DNA of 64,000 bases from Persicimonas caeni. GTDB lineage: Bacteria > Myxococcota_A > Bradymonadia > Bradymonadales > Bradymonadaceae. Within the stretch, counting starts at the first letter, position 1. Each line of letters starts with the position of its first letter. This document shows positions 40,898 to 52,157 of the stretch, one piece after another. The notes beneath the pieces were generated by a model that saw nothing but the letters and a program-made list of their open reading frames with translations, was not told the origin of the DNA and did not search any database. Location: the NCBI RefSeq assembly GCF_006517175.1, contig NZ_CP041186.1, positions 1,887,001 to 1,951,000 of the forward strand. Reading direction: 5' to 3'. Position numbers and translations under genes: made by a program.

Positions 40898-42307
40898 ATG
40901 CAATTTCAGATTCTGATGGCAACGATGGGATGTGTGGTTTCGCTACTGATGGCTTCGAGCTGCTCGCTGGTGGACGAGGACCCCGCGCCGCCGCCCTCGC
41001 AGGAGCAGACGTCGACGGGCACCTCGCTCTCCGGCAAGGCCGATGCGGCCGACACGCCGGCCGCGTCGACGAGCACCTGCACGGTACACGACGACTGCGC
41101 CCCGCTTCCCAACACCGAGCACTGGTGCTCGCCCGAAGGCCAGTGCCGCTATGCGTGCGTGTCGGGCTACGGCGACGCCAACGGTCCTCAGGAAGTCGAC
41201 GGCTGCGAGTGCGCGCTCTCCAACGGAGGGCGCGAGGTGTGCGACGGGGTCGACAACGACTGCGACGGCGTGGTCGACAACCCCTTCGAAGGGGGCCGCG
41301 TCGCCGCGGGCGGACGCCACACCTGCGCGGTCGACACAGAGGGAACGGTGCATTGCTGGGGCAAACAGACCCTGGAGACCGATCTTCGCGAAGGCTTCGA
41401 CCGGTTCTGGGAGGTGAGCGCCGGCGCCTGGCATAGCTGCGCGTTGACCCGCCAGGGCACCGCCTACTGCTGGGGCGATAACCGCTACGGGCAGGTCGGC
41501 CCCGACGCCCCTCGCCAGGCCGACGAGCCTGTGCGCCTCTCGGAGGATCTGCAGTTCATCGACATCGCCACCGGCAACGCCCACTCCTGTGGCCTCACCC
41601 AGCACGCCGAGGTCTACTGCTGGGGCCGAAACGACTACGGCCAACTCGGCGACGGCACCTTCGACGACCGCGCCCAACCGGTGCGCATCGACGACACGGT
41701 GCAAGACTTCGTCGACGTCACCGCCGGCGACTTCCACACCTGCGCCGCCCGCACGAACGGCGACGTGCTGTGTTGGGGCGCGAATATCCTCGGCCAGGCC
41801 GGCCACGACAGCCTCGACATGGTCCCGCGCCCGACGCGAGTCGACGCGCCCGAGGCGCTCATCTTCGTCGACGCCGGCGCCAACCACACCTGCGGGCTGA
41901 CCGGCGCGGGCCGCGCGTATTGCTGGGGCAACAACAGCTACGGCCAGCTCGGCAACGACACACGCACCCCGACCCACGAGATGCAAAAGGTGAGTCGTGA
42001 CCTCGAGTTTTTGGCCCTGAGCGCCGGCACCACGCATACCTGCGCCATCGCCCACAACGGTCGTCTCTTCTGCTGGGGCAGCGACGTCGACGGCCGCCTC
42101 GGGGCCGACGCCCCGGGCGACGCGTCCAGCCGCCCGCGGCCGGTGCGCATCCGCCACGAGTTCACCGACGTCACCGCCGGCGAGGCGCATACTTGCGCGC
42201 TGAGCCGCTCGGGTCACCTGTATTGCTGGGGTGATGGGAGTCACGGGCAACTCGTGCCCAATCGTCAGTCGTCGTCGACCTTGCCCTGGCGCGTCGACTG
42301 CCGATGA
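40898..42307 (+). CDS. RCC1-repeat lipoprotein
   Basis: This 469-residue exported lipoprotein has signal MQFQILMATMGCVVSLLMASSC, with the lipid Cys at residue 22. A Cys-rich segment follows (CTVHDDCAPLP, EVCDGVDNDCDGVVDNPF, the last resembling a calcium-binding MopE-like stretch). Then come about six to seven RCC1-type beta-propeller repeats of about 50 residues, each with a H-S-C-A/G-L and C-W-G-x-N-x-x-G-Q-L/V pair. These repeats fold as a seven-bladed propeller used for protein binding. Similar proteins are common in the Myxococcota secretome. The partner and role are unknown. Confidence 0.85.
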   Translation: MQFQILMATMGCVVSLLMASSCSLVDEDPAPPPSQEQTSTGTSLSGKADAADTPAASTSTCTVHDDCAPLPNTEHWCSPEGQCRYACVSGYGDANGPQEVDGCECALSNGGREVCDGVDNDCDGVVDNPFEGGRVAAGGRHTCAVDTEGTVHCWGKQTLETDLREGFDRFWEVSAGAWHSCALTRQGTAYCWGDNRYGQVGPDAPRQADEPVRLSEDLQFIDIATGNAHSCGLTQHAEVYCWGRNDYGQLGDGTFDDRAQPVRIDDTVQDFVDVTAGDFHTCAARTNGDVLCWGANILGQAGHDSLDMVPRPTRVDAPEALIFVDAGANHTCGLTGAGRAYCWGNNSYGQLGNDTRTPTHEMQKVSRDLEFLALSAGTTHTCAIAHNGRLFCWGSDVDGRLGADAPGDASSRPRPVRIRHEFTDVTAGEAHTCALSRSGHLYCWGDGSHGQLVPNRQSSSTLPWRVDCR

Positions 42308-42421
42308 CCTGAGGCGTGGGGTGTGGCGAATAGGTGGCGTGGTGGCTCGACGGTGTGCTCGTGCTAAGGTTTGCCCCACGCCTCGAAATCCACGCCCTAC
42401 GCCTTCAATCAGGAGACGACG

Positions 42422-43213
42422 ATGAGCGACACGAAAGAGCCGCGCATTACCACCGAGCGACGCGACCACCTCTTTTTGATCGGCCTGAACCGGCCGGCCA
42501 AGATGAACGCCTTCGACCGCCAGATGCTGCGCGAGCTGGCCGAGGCCTACACCGCGTATGAAGAGGACGACCAGTTGTGGTGCGCGGTGGTCTTCCCCCA
42601 TGGCGAGCACACCACGAGCGGGCTCGACCTGGGTGACGTCGGCCCCGCGGTCGCTCAGGGCGCGCCACTCTTTCCCGAAGGCATGGTCGACCCGTTCGGC
42701 TTGCGCGAGCCGCGACGCTCCAAGCCCGTCATCATGGCCGCACGCGGATGGTGCCTGACCATCGGCCTCGAGCTGATGCTCGCCAGCGACATCCGCCTGG
42801 CCGCCCCCGGCACGAAGTTCGCGCAAATCGAGATCAAGCGCGGCATCTTCCCCTTCGGCGGCGGCACCCTGCGTTTGCCGCAGGTCGCCGGCTGGGGAGA
42901 CGCGATGCGTTATTTGCTGACGGGTGACGAGTTCGAGGCCGACGAGGCGCGGCGTATGGGCGTGGTCCAAGAAGTCGTCGAGGCCGATGCGCTCGTCGAT
43001 CGCGCCGTCGAGCTGGGCGATCGCGTGGCGTCTCAGGCGCCTCTGGGCGTGCAGGCGACGCTCGAGACGGCGCGTGTGGCCGTCGAGGATGGTCAGCAAG
43101 CCGCCGCCGAGACGCTACTGCCCAAAGCCGCCGCGATCATGCAGACCGAAGATGCCCAGGAAGGCCTCCAGTCCTTCTTGGAGCGCCGCGAGGCGAACTT
43201 CAAAGGACGATAG
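42422..43213 (+). CDS. Second enoyl-CoA hydratase/isomerase family protein
   Basis: This 263-residue crotonase-fold enzyme has an AGGAG ribosome site before the ATG at 42422. FLIGLNRPAKMNAFDRQM opens the fold. Further family marks are the oxyanion region FPHGEHTTSGLDLGD, ARGWCLTIGLELMLASDIRL and KFAQIEIKRGIFPFGGGTLRLPQ. A Glu is kept at QIEI, where the first catalytic Glu lies in hydratases; the second position (AMRYLL) lacks one. The first crotonase (34571) has the opposite pattern, so the two probably catalyse different reactions. The exact reaction is unknown. Confidence 0.85.
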   Translation: MSDTKEPRITTERRDHLFLIGLNRPAKMNAFDRQMLRELAEAYTAYEEDDQLWCAVVFPHGEHTTSGLDLGDVGPAVAQGAPLFPEGMVDPFGLREPRRSKPVIMAARGWCLTIGLELMLASDIRLAAPGTKFAQIEIKRGIFPFGGGTLRLPQVAGWGDAMRYLLTGDEFEADEARRMGVVQEVVEADALVDRAVELGDRVASQAPLGVQATLETARVAVEDGQQAAAETLLPKAAAIMQTEDAQEGLQSFLERREANFKGR

Positions 43214-43219
43214 TTCGCC

Positions 43220-43345
43220 TCAGTTCGAAGGAGGCACGCACGCCTTGCCGTCGAAGTTGGAGTCGACGAACGTCACACTCGACGAGCAATTCGCCTCGTT
43301 GTTAGGCTCGCCCCCGACGTCTATGCGCAAGTCGTACGCCCTCAT
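43220..43345 (-). pseudogene. 41-aa remnant of a secreted protein's C terminus
   Basis: A short minus-strand frame starts at ATG 43345 and reads MRAYDLRIDVGGEPNNEANC to a TGA, with a second Cys near CVPPSN. It has natural codon bias, but begins in the middle of what looks like an extracellular beta-rich domain with paired cysteines. It lies after the terminator of the upstream lipoprotein gene and has no ribosome site. The most likely explanation is the tail of a deleted gene; a real small secreted protein is less likely because no signal peptide is present. Confidence 0.45.
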
Positions 43346-43354
43346 CCGTAGAAA

Positions 43355-43390
43355 AGGCCGGTGGTCACCCATGTGCGTGACCACCGGCCT
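43355..43390 (-). terminator. Terminator hairpin of the arylsulfotransferase-like gene
   Basis: AGGCCGGTGGTCAC pairs perfectly with GTGACCACCGGCCT around an 8-base loop. On the minus strand it is followed by TTTTC, so it ends transcription from the lipoprotein gene stopping at 43423. It may also serve the convergent crotonase gene. Confidence 0.85.
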
Positions 43391-43422
43391 CGAGACGGGC
43401 TTCTAGAGCCGAGATTGAGACG

Positions 43423-46095
<2,673 letters not shown>

Positions 46096-46552
46096 AAAAT
46101 CCCCCTCGAGAATGCGTTGGCGCACTGAGGGAGCGCGATGCTACCCACGGGGAGCTTCGAACAGCTCATCGTGCGGGGACAACATACGGCGCTCCCGCGC
46201 TGCCTTCTCCGTGACTGGAGTCGACGTTGATGCAAAAACCTGACTGCGTTCGGATGCCACCCCCCGGGGACATCGCTCGGTCTTTCGTCTCTCTACAGCG
46301 GAAAGTAAGAGTGCTTCTTCGGTTCGAGAAGGGTTGCTGTTGCCATTCCCGCCCGTGGAGGGCGCCGGAGGGCGATTTTGGATAAAATTGATGTGTGACT
46401 GGAGGCGTTGCAGGCAAAAGAGGTGGCCTTGCAGGAGTGCAGCGACCTGCAAGGCCGCCGACCTCGCCTGTCCACCCCGCTATCGCCATTTACAGCGCCC
46501 TCCCAGTGGTTACCATCGTCCCGGGCTTTTCGATCGAGCAGTGGAGAAACCG
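46096..46552. other. Intergenic region, no clear gene
   Basis: This 457-bp gap between divergent genes contains short open frames on both strands, but none with a ribosome site, family resemblance or natural codon use. It must hold promoters for the ASST-like gene (minus) and the aldo/keto reductase (plus). A Cys-rich reading frame over 46334-46552 is considered non-coding leader upstream of ATG 46553. Confidence 0.5.
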
Positions 46553-47479
46553 ATGGACAAAATCACCCGACGCACGATGCTGGCCGCTCTGGGCGGCGGC
46601 GTGGCCGCCGCGGCGCTCTTTCCCTTTGGCGCCCAGGCCTCGCCCGACGACTTGATCACAAAGAAGATTCCGTCGAGCGGCGAGCAGATGCCGGTCATCG
46701 GCATGGGCACCTGGCAGACGTTCAACGTCGGCGGGGACCCCGAACTCTTGAAACAGCGCACGGAGGTGCTCGCTGCCTTCTTCAAGGGAGGCGGGCGCAT
46801 CATCGACTCCTCGCCGATGTACGGCTCGTCGCAAGACGCGCTGGGCTGGGGGCTGAACAAGCTGGGCGACCCCAAGCGGCTCTTCGCGGCCGACAAGGTG
46901 TGGACGAGCGACGGCGACGAGACGGTCGAGCAGATCGTCGAGTCGCGCAAGGAGTGGGATATCCCGCGCTTCGACCTGATGCAGGTGCACAACCTGGTCG
47001 CCTGGCAGGAGCACCTGCCCAAGCTGCAAAAGCTCAAGGCCGACAACAAGATCCGCTACGTGGGCATCACCACGTCCCACGGCCGGCGCCACGGCGAATT
47101 CGAGGAGGTCATGAAGACCCAGGACCTCGACTTCGTCCAGCTCACCTACAACATGATCGACCGCGAGGTCGAAGAGCGCCTGCTCCCCCTGGCCGCCGAG
47201 CGCAACATCGCGGTCATCGCCAACCGCCCGTTTCGCGGCGGCGGCCTCGTCGACCGCTACCAGGGCAAGCACAAGCTGCCCGCGTGGGCGAGCGAGATCG
47301 AGTGCGCGAACTGGCCGCAATTTTTGCTCAAGTTCATCGTCTCGCACCCGGCCGTGACCTGCGCCATCCCGGCGACCACGAAGGTCGAGCACATGCGCGA
47401 GAATATGGGCGCCGCCCGCGGCAAGCTCCCCGACGCCAAGACCCGCAAGCGCATGCTCGAATACGTGGCTTCCTTGTGA
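46553..47479 (+). CDS. Tat-exported aldo/keto reductase
   Basis: This 308-residue protein begins with a twin-arginine signal (RR at residues 6-7 in ITRRTMLAALGGGVAAAALF), so it should be folded with cofactor before export. The aldo/keto reductase barrel follows: IGMGTWQTFNVG, IIDSSPMYGSSQ (Asp and Tyr of the catalytic tetrad), FAADKVWTS (Lys) and FDLMQVHNL (His). IRYVGITTSHGR is also typical. All four catalytic residues appear present. The physiological substrate and its electron donor outside the cytoplasm are unclear, since NADPH is not available there. The next gene starts five bases after its stop, suggesting co-transcription. Confidence 0.85.
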   Translation: MDKITRRTMLAALGGGVAAAALFPFGAQASPDDLITKKIPSSGEQMPVIGMGTWQTFNVGGDPELLKQRTEVLAAFFKGGGRIIDSSPMYGSSQDALGWGLNKLGDPKRLFAADKVWTSDGDETVEQIVESRKEWDIPRFDLMQVHNLVAWQEHLPKLQKLKADNKIRYVGITTSHGRRHGEFEEVMKTQDLDFVQLTYNMIDREVEERLLPLAAERNIAVIANRPFRGGGLVDRYQGKHKLPAWASEIECANWPQFLLKFIVSHPAVTCAIPATTKVEHMRENMGAARGKLPDAKTRKRMLEYVASL

Positions 47480-47484
47480 CGTAA

Positions 47485-48195
47485 ATGACGGCCATGGGTG
47501 ACCTGTCCACATACTCGCTCGAAGACTTCTTCCCCTTCTTGCCCGAGGTCTACTTCCGCCTCTTCGTGCGCCTCAACGAGGGGTGGTGGCCGGCCCACCT
47601 CGTCGCCCTCCTGCTGGGCGCCGCCGCCCTTTGGCTCGCCTGGCGCGGCTTCGGCCGCCTGGTCGGCGCCGCGCTGGCCATCTGCTGGACCTTCGTCGGC
47701 TACGCCTTCTTCCTCGAGCTCTACGCCAACCTGAACTGGGCGGGCACCTACTTCGGCTGGGCGTTCATCGCCCAGAGCGCGCTCTTGCTCATCATCGGCG
47801 CGCTCGGCGGCCTCGACCGCGAGCTTGGCCGCGCCCCCGACCGCACACAAAACCGCCCGCTCGACCCGGCAGGCTGGGTAGGCGTGGGGCTGGTGGTGTT
47901 CGCACTGGCGATCTTCCCGCTGCTCGAACCCCTGACCGGCGTGCAGGACTGGAAAGGCGCCGAGCTCTTCGGCATCGCCCCCGACCCGACCGTCATCGCC
48001 ACGCTGGGCTTCGTCTTGATGGCCCGCCGCCCGCGCTGGTTGCTCTTGATCGTCCCGGTGCTGTGGTGCGCCATCAGCGGCGCGACCGCCTGGGTGATGG
48101 AGGCGCCAGTGGGGCTCGTCACCCCCGCATGCGCACTCATCGCGCTGGGCGCGGCAGTGCGGAAGACGTTTGCGTCGGACGAACACGGTCTCTGA
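47485..48195 (+). CDS. Integral membrane protein, DUF6064-like
   Basis: This 236-residue protein has about six to seven membrane helices (LVALLLGAAALWLAW, LVGAALAICWTFVGYAFFLEL, FGWAFIAQSALLLIIGAL, VGVGLVVFALAIFPLLEPL). The segments W-x-F-V-G-Y-x-F and F-G-I-A-P-D-P-T-V-I-A-T-L-G resemble the DUF6064 family of small membrane proteins, whose function is unknown. It starts five bases after the aldo/keto reductase and is probably translated from the same mRNA. Its last codons and stop (GAACACGGTCTCTGA) fall within a REP-like palindrome. Confidence 0.75.
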   Translation: MTAMGDLSTYSLEDFFPFLPEVYFRLFVRLNEGWWPAHLVALLLGAAALWLAWRGFGRLVGAALAICWTFVGYAFFLELYANLNWAGTYFGWAFIAQSALLLIIGALGGLDRELGRAPDRTQNRPLDPAGWVGVGLVVFALAIFPLLEPLTGVQDWKGAELFGIAPDPTVIATLGFVLMARRPRWLLLIVPVLWCAISGATAWVMEAPVGLVTPACALIALGAAVRKTFASDEHGL

Positions 48196-48204
48196 CACCG
48201 TGTT
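48182..48204. repeat. REP-like palindrome supplying a stop codon
   Basis: AACACGGTCTC, T, GACACCGTGTT has one change from the perfect palindrome. Its left arm and centre contain the last residues and TGA stop of the DUF6064-like gene. The gene's C terminus was therefore probably set or altered by the repeat. Confidence 0.85.
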
Positions 48205-48227
48205 GGCGCGGGGAACCGGGTTCCCGT

Positions 48228-49424
48228 TCATTCCCCCACGAATTCGAACGACAACGTATTCGACGTCTTCACTCCAATGGGAGCCCCCACCACCGGTGCC
48301 CCGGCGGGATTAAGGAAAGCGACCACCGTGTATTGAGCAGCGTCTTTGCCCGCCGTCGGGATTTCGATTCGCGCCACCGGTTTTTGATCGGTCGACGCGT
48401 AATAGTCTCTCGTTCCGTAATCACCCTCGAAGGCAGGTTTCATGCGGAACGTATCGAAGATCTGGTCACCCTCGAAGACCATATAGACGACATCTTCGAC
48501 ATCGATTCCCCGCTCTTCATCGATCTCTGTGAGTAGCGAATACAGGGTAAGCTCCAGTGTCTCATCAGCGGACTGAAACCGCTGGTACAACTGGATATCG
48601 TTTGGACCCGCCACCTCTTCCCATGAGTAGACCGAGTCAGGTGGGGTTAAGAAGAGAAAATCCGAATAGTCCACCAAATTTTTCGTGAGCGGCGTCCACG
48701 AGGCGCTCTCTGTGGTTGCTTCGCGGATTGACGGTGACCTCGTAGGCTCGCACCCTCCATAAAAGACCCGATATGCGTAGCCGGGAATGGCCTTGAGGTA
48801 TGGGTCGAAGCCAGTCTCCTCGGATGGTGTAACGTCCGGAATGAAGACCACGCGCAGGTCATACGCTCCAGCGCCCTTGGTAAACGAAGATGCGGGAACC
48901 GCGAGGGTGCCGTTGAAGGGGACCCCGTCTTCAAACGTCATCGACTGTTGCATGACCAAAGAGTCCTCATCCTCCAACTCGAGGTCCGCAATGCTCGGGT
49001 AGCCGTCAGCAGACGAAACCTCGGTGACTTTGAAGAGGACCGGTTCGAAATTGAGCAGGACCATCATCGTCCCGTCGATGTCGCCGACGCCGTAATGCAC
49101 CCGTCCGATATCCATCACGAAGTGCTCGCCTTCGTACAGCCAGTTGTCGAGCCCTGAATAGGACTCCATATGCGGTCGAGCGAAATTCCGGAACTTCCGC
49201 CCCTTCTGGAAACCGGAGTTTTGACCACTCTCCACTCTTAGGAACGGATTGTTGCCGTTCGGGTTGTCGGGCTTGACGAATTCCCCGTCGCTGTTCACGC
49301 ACGCGTCATGCTGCCGAGCACGTTCGACCGCGTCCTGGTCGGCTCCATCTTCCTGGCATCCAGCGAACGACAGCGAAATTGCGACTACGAGCGACAAGCA
49401 AACACTCTGGGAAAGATTGCGCAT
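48228..49424 (-). CDS. Hypothetical lipoprotein, 398 aa
   Basis: The ATG at 49424 follows an AGGAGA site and opens with a lipoprotein signal (SQSVCLSLVVAISLSFAGC, Cys at residue 23). An upstream start would add residues that do not fit a signal. The mature protein is acidic and beta-rich, with many aromatic positions (NWLYEGEHFVMDIGRVHYGVGD, YGTRDYYAST). Repeated two-strand units suggest an extracellular beta-sandwich. I recognise no family or enzyme motif. A Cys pair (C48 and one near CEPTRSPS) may form a disulfide. Two REP-like palindromes lie upstream. Confidence 0.7.
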   Translation of the reverse strand: MRNLSQSVCLSLVVAISLSFAGCQEDGADQDAVERARQHDACVNSDGEFVKPDNPNGNNPFLRVESGQNSGFQKGRKFRNFARPHMESYSGLDNWLYEGEHFVMDIGRVHYGVGDIDGTMMVLLNFEPVLFKVTEVSSADGYPSIADLELEDEDSLVMQQSMTFEDGVPFNGTLAVPASSFTKGAGAYDLRVVFIPDVTPSEETGFDPYLKAIPGYAYRVFYGGCEPTRSPSIREATTESASWTPLTKNLVDYSDFLFLTPPDSVYSWEEVAGPNDIQLYQRFQSADETLELTLYSLLTEIDEERGIDVEDVVYMVFEGDQIFDTFRMKPAFEGDYGTRDYYASTDQKPVARIEIPTAGKDAAQYTVVAFLNPAGAPVVGAPIGVKTSNTLSFEFVGE

Positions 49425-49519
49425 GCTCTTCTCCTGAAGAGTTGAGGGACGACAGACAAAACCACACAACCTTACCCAGAACCACCCCAAAATGTTCAAA
49501 TACGACACAAAGGCGGATG

Positions 49520-49696
49520 AACACGGTGTCTGACACCGTGTCAGCTGGCTCGGAACGCCTTCTATTTGGCAATTAAGGACTTAGGGGTTGCGTATCGAGA
49601 GTGCGTTCCAACTCGCAGCCCCAAAATCCTTAGTTGCTCGTTTAGAGGGCGCCACCACCCTGCAAGGCCGAACGAACATGGTGTCTGACACCGTGT
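49520..49696. repeat. Pair of REP-like palindromes bracketing an inner inverted repeat
   Basis: Two palindromes lie at 49520..49541 (AACACGGTGTCTGACACC) and 49675..49696 (AACATGGTGTCTGACACC). Between them is an imperfect inverted repeat: TAAGGACTTAGGGGTTGCG near 49575 and CGCAGCCCCAAAATCCTTAG near 49614. The unit is about 177 bp with no gene. It resembles a REPIN-type doublet that could move together when acted on by a RAYT. Confidence 0.75.
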
Positions 49697-49770
49697 CGGC
49701 GGCGGTTTGTGTTCGCGCCCACACAAGCGTTACACTGGGCCCATCGCGAACCGACAGGCCGGAGTGACGC

Positions 49771-50079
49771 ATGCTGAGTATCTTTTCAACTGACTTCTGG
49801 AACGAGAATTCGGGGCAGATGGCGCTCGTCGCCATCGCGTTGATGTTCGGGATGTTGGTCTACCAGCACCTGGAGCGAAACGACGAGGGCGAGCAGGAGA
49901 AGCAACGGGCCATCGAGGCGTGCCTCGAGTTGCAGGACCGACACTTCTGCGAGTCTCGCATCGAAGAGCGCCACGAGCACTGCATGTACCGCAACTACCG
50001 GCCCGAGGGGCGCTACAGCTCTAAGCATTTCGACCGGCAGGGGTACCAACGCTGCGTGTCGCCCGTCGGCTTGCATTAA
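49771..50079 (+). CDS. Small membrane-anchored protein with Cys/His-rich end
   Basis: This 102-residue protein has a good GGAG site before ATG 49771. One membrane helix (QMALVAIALMFGMLVYQHL) is followed by a charged helix with four cysteines (C50, C60, C71, C95) and several histidines in ERHEHCMYRNYRPEGRY. Orientation is uncertain. The Cys/His content could bind metal or form disulfides, but no known motif matches. It stands alone between a REP pair and the DUF2141 gene on the opposite strand. Confidence 0.65.
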   Translation: MLSIFSTDFWNENSGQMALVAIALMFGMLVYQHLERNDEGEQEKQRAIEACLELQDRHFCESRIEERHEHCMYRNYRPEGRYSSKHFDRQGYQRCVSPVGLH

Positions 50080-50101
50080 GTAACTACACGACCGTTGTCG
50101 T

Positions 50102-50548
50102 TCAGTAAGTCATCTTCGCCGTCAGACTCTTCTTGCCGCCCTTGTATTTGAACTTGGCGTCGTCGAAGTCCGGCGGCCCGAAGCTCCCCTTGGCGTTGCG
50201 CGAGGCGCATAGCCCTTCCGAGGGAATCCCCACCAGGTTGGTGTCGAGTTCGTCGTCGGCGTCCTCGTCGTGGTAGGCGGCCAGGCCGTAGGTGCCCGGT
50301 TTGACGTCTTCAAACCGGCAGGTCGCCTTTTTGCCGACGATCTTGGCGCTGACCTCGACCACCGGTTCGTCGAGCCAGTTCGACTTGTTGTATAGGGCGC
50401 AGCGCACTTGGCCGCTGGCGTCCTTCAGCCCGGTCACCGTGAAAACGAGTTCGTCGTCGCCCGCGGGCTTCGATTGTCCGGACGCCGGCGCGGCGCCGAA
50501 GACCACCGTTGCCGCCGCGAGTACAGCCCAGCCAAAAAGTCGTCGCAT
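50102..50548 (-). CDS. DUF2141-family periplasmic protein
   Basis: This 148-residue protein has a cleavable signal (LFGWAVLAAATVVFGAAPASG). VFTVTGLKDASGQVRCALYN matches the family's opening. The heart of DUF2141, YGLAAYHDEDADDELDTN followed by VGIPSEGLCASRNAKGSFGPPDF, is clear, and the end FKYKGGKKSLTAKMTY is close to consensus. The Cys near residue 50 and the one in GLCAS may pair. The family is widespread but its role is unknown; small beta-sandwich folds are expected. Confidence 0.88.
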   Translation of the reverse strand: MRRLFGWAVLAAATVVFGAAPASGQSKPAGDDELVFTVTGLKDASGQVRCALYNKSNWLDEPVVEVSAKIVGKKATCRFEDVKPGTYGLAAYHDEDADDELDTNLVGIPSEGLCASRNAKGSFGPPDFDDAKFKYKGGKKSLTAKMTY

Positions 50549-50584
50549 CGTATTCTCCCAAAGGTGTCAAAGGGGCCGTTCTTC

Positions 50585-50654
50585 GGAGGCAGCGCTTCTA
50601 GCGCTGGTTGCAACCCCGTGCGCCTTTGCAACCAGGGCTAGAAGCCCTGCCTCC
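50585..50654. repeat. Large inverted repeat near the FAD oxidase gene
   Basis: GGAGGCAGCGCTTCTAGCGC on the left and its near-complement ending in CTGCCTCC on the right form arms of about 28 bases with two mismatches, with TTGCAACCC at the apex. It fills the 70 bp before the convergent end of the oxidase gene. It looks like a non-autonomous palindromic element or terminator; no T-run is present. Confidence 0.7.
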
Positions 50655-50659
50655 CATAA

Positions 50660-52009
50660 TTAGCGCGCCAAACCGACGCGTCGGGCCTGGTTCGAGGTGA
50701 AGACGTGCTCCGGATCCCATTTATTCTTAACCTCGCGCCACTCGTCCAGCCGCGGGTACATCTGCGCGAAGTGCTCGGCGGTCGTGAAGGCGTCCTTGGC
50801 CAGGTAGACCCGCCCGTCGGCGTCGAGGACCATCTCGTCGAGCTCTAGCAAGAACGCCTCGAGGCCGTCGCGGATCGGAAAGTCGATCGCCAGCGTGTAG
50901 CCCGGGCGCGGGAACGACAGGTGCCCTTCGGCCTCGTCGCCGAAGCGCTTGAGCACGTTGAGGAACGGGCAGAACCCGCTGTGGGCGATGCGCTCGAGGA
51001 TCGCGCGCAGCCGTCGGCGGCCGTCGTCGAACGGGATGACGAACTGGTACTGGGTGAACCCGCGCTTTCCGTAGCCGCGATTCCACTCGCCGACGAAGTC
51101 GAGCGGGTAGAAGAATTTCTCGTAGTGAGCCACGGGCGTGGGGGTGGCCTGCATCGTCTCGATGATCTTGTTGAGGATGCGAAGCGTCACCGGGTTGAGC
51201 GACTGCGAGGGCATATCGAACGGCACCTCGAGCAGCGGCGGGCCCGACACCGACAGCGGCTCGCGGCGCATCTTCGCGGGCAGCGCGTCGAGCGGAGCGT
51301 GCTCGCCGACGACCAGCACTCCGCGGCCCAGGCGCGCGCCGGTGGCCAAGGGGTCGATCCAGGCGACCGAGTACGGGTACTTGGCGTCGTACTCGGCGAG
51401 CGCGTCGAGCATCTCGTCGAGGCTCTCGGCGCGGATGGCCTTTTGGCGAAAATAGGTCGTCTCGACCGGGCGCAGCCGAATCGTGGCCGTCAGGATGATG
51501 CCGAGAAGGCCCATGCCGCCGAAGGTCGCCCAGAACAGCTCGGGGTTCTCGGTGCGGCTGGCGGTGACGACCTCGCCGGCGGCGGTCAAGATCTGCATCG
51601 ACTCGACGCAGTTGGCGAACGTGCCGTCGACGTGGTGGGCCTTGCCGTGGATGTCGTTGGCGATGCAGCCGCCCACGGTCACGTACTTGGTGCCCGGCGT
51701 GATCATCGGCAGGAAGCCGCGCGGGGCGAAGTCGCGCAGGATCGCCGCCAGGCTCACGCCCGCCTCGCAGGTGAGCACGCCGCTGTCGGCGTCGAAGTCG
51801 AGGTAGCGGTCCATGCGCGTCAGGTCGACGACGATGCCCCGGTCGTTGATCGCCGAGTCGCCGTAGCTTCGCCCCAACCCACGCACGATGGTGCCCTCGG
51901 GGTCGACGCTCTCGAGAATCTCGCGGGTACGCTCCGGACGGGTGATCTTGCACTGCGCTTTGGGATATTGCCCCCATCCGGAGAGCTGCTTTTCTGCTGT
52001 AGGAACCAT
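50660..52009 (-). CDS. DprE1-like FAD-binding oxidase (VAO fold)
   Basis: This 449-residue flavoenzyme resembles decaprenylphosphoryl-ribose oxidase and D-arabinono-lactone oxidase. TIVRGLGRSYGDSAINDRG is the FAD-pyrophosphate loop of the vanillyl-alcohol-oxidase family; ITPGTKYVTVGGCIANDIHGKAHH and FGGMGLLGIILTA are also characteristic of the DprE1 branch. The C-terminal part (GRVYLAKDAFTTAEHFAQMYP) contains the substrate-side cap. No signal peptide is seen. DprE1 acts on polyprenyl sugars for cell-wall polymers, together with a reductase (DprE2), which is not next to it. The substrate remains inferred. Confidence 0.85.
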   Translation of the reverse strand: MVPTAEKQLSGWGQYPKAQCKITRPERTREILESVDPEGTIVRGLGRSYGDSAINDRGIVVDLTRMDRYLDFDADSGVLTCEAGVSLAAILRDFAPRGFLPMITPGTKYVTVGGCIANDIHGKAHHVDGTFANCVESMQILTAAGEVVTASRTENPELFWATFGGMGLLGIILTATIRLRPVETTYFRQKAIRAESLDEMLDALAEYDAKYPYSVAWIDPLATGARLGRGVLVVGEHAPLDALPAKMRREPLSVSGPPLLEVPFDMPSQSLNPVTLRILNKIIETMQATPTPVAHYEKFFYPLDFVGEWNRGYGKRGFTQYQFVIPFDDGRRRLRAILERIAHSGFCPFLNVLKRFGDEAEGHLSFPRPGYTLAIDFPIRDGLEAFLLELDEMVLDADGRVYLAKDAFTTAEHFAQMYPRLDEWREVKNKWDPEHVFTSNQARRVGLAR

Positions 52010-52157
52010 GGCCGATACGTCTGAGTGTCGGGGGTCGTTGAACTTTCGGCGGGCAACGTAGCACGCATCGCCACGCAGTCACACTGGCTTCGATGCGGTG
52101 GCCGGGCGCGGCGTTGCGTTTACCCCATTGGTTGGTAGCACTCGCCCCGAACGACTT

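Noticed and set aside
46141-46489. Small minus-strand genes upstream of the aldo/keto reductase
   Set aside because: No ribosome site, odd composition and overlapping frames; treated as non-coding.
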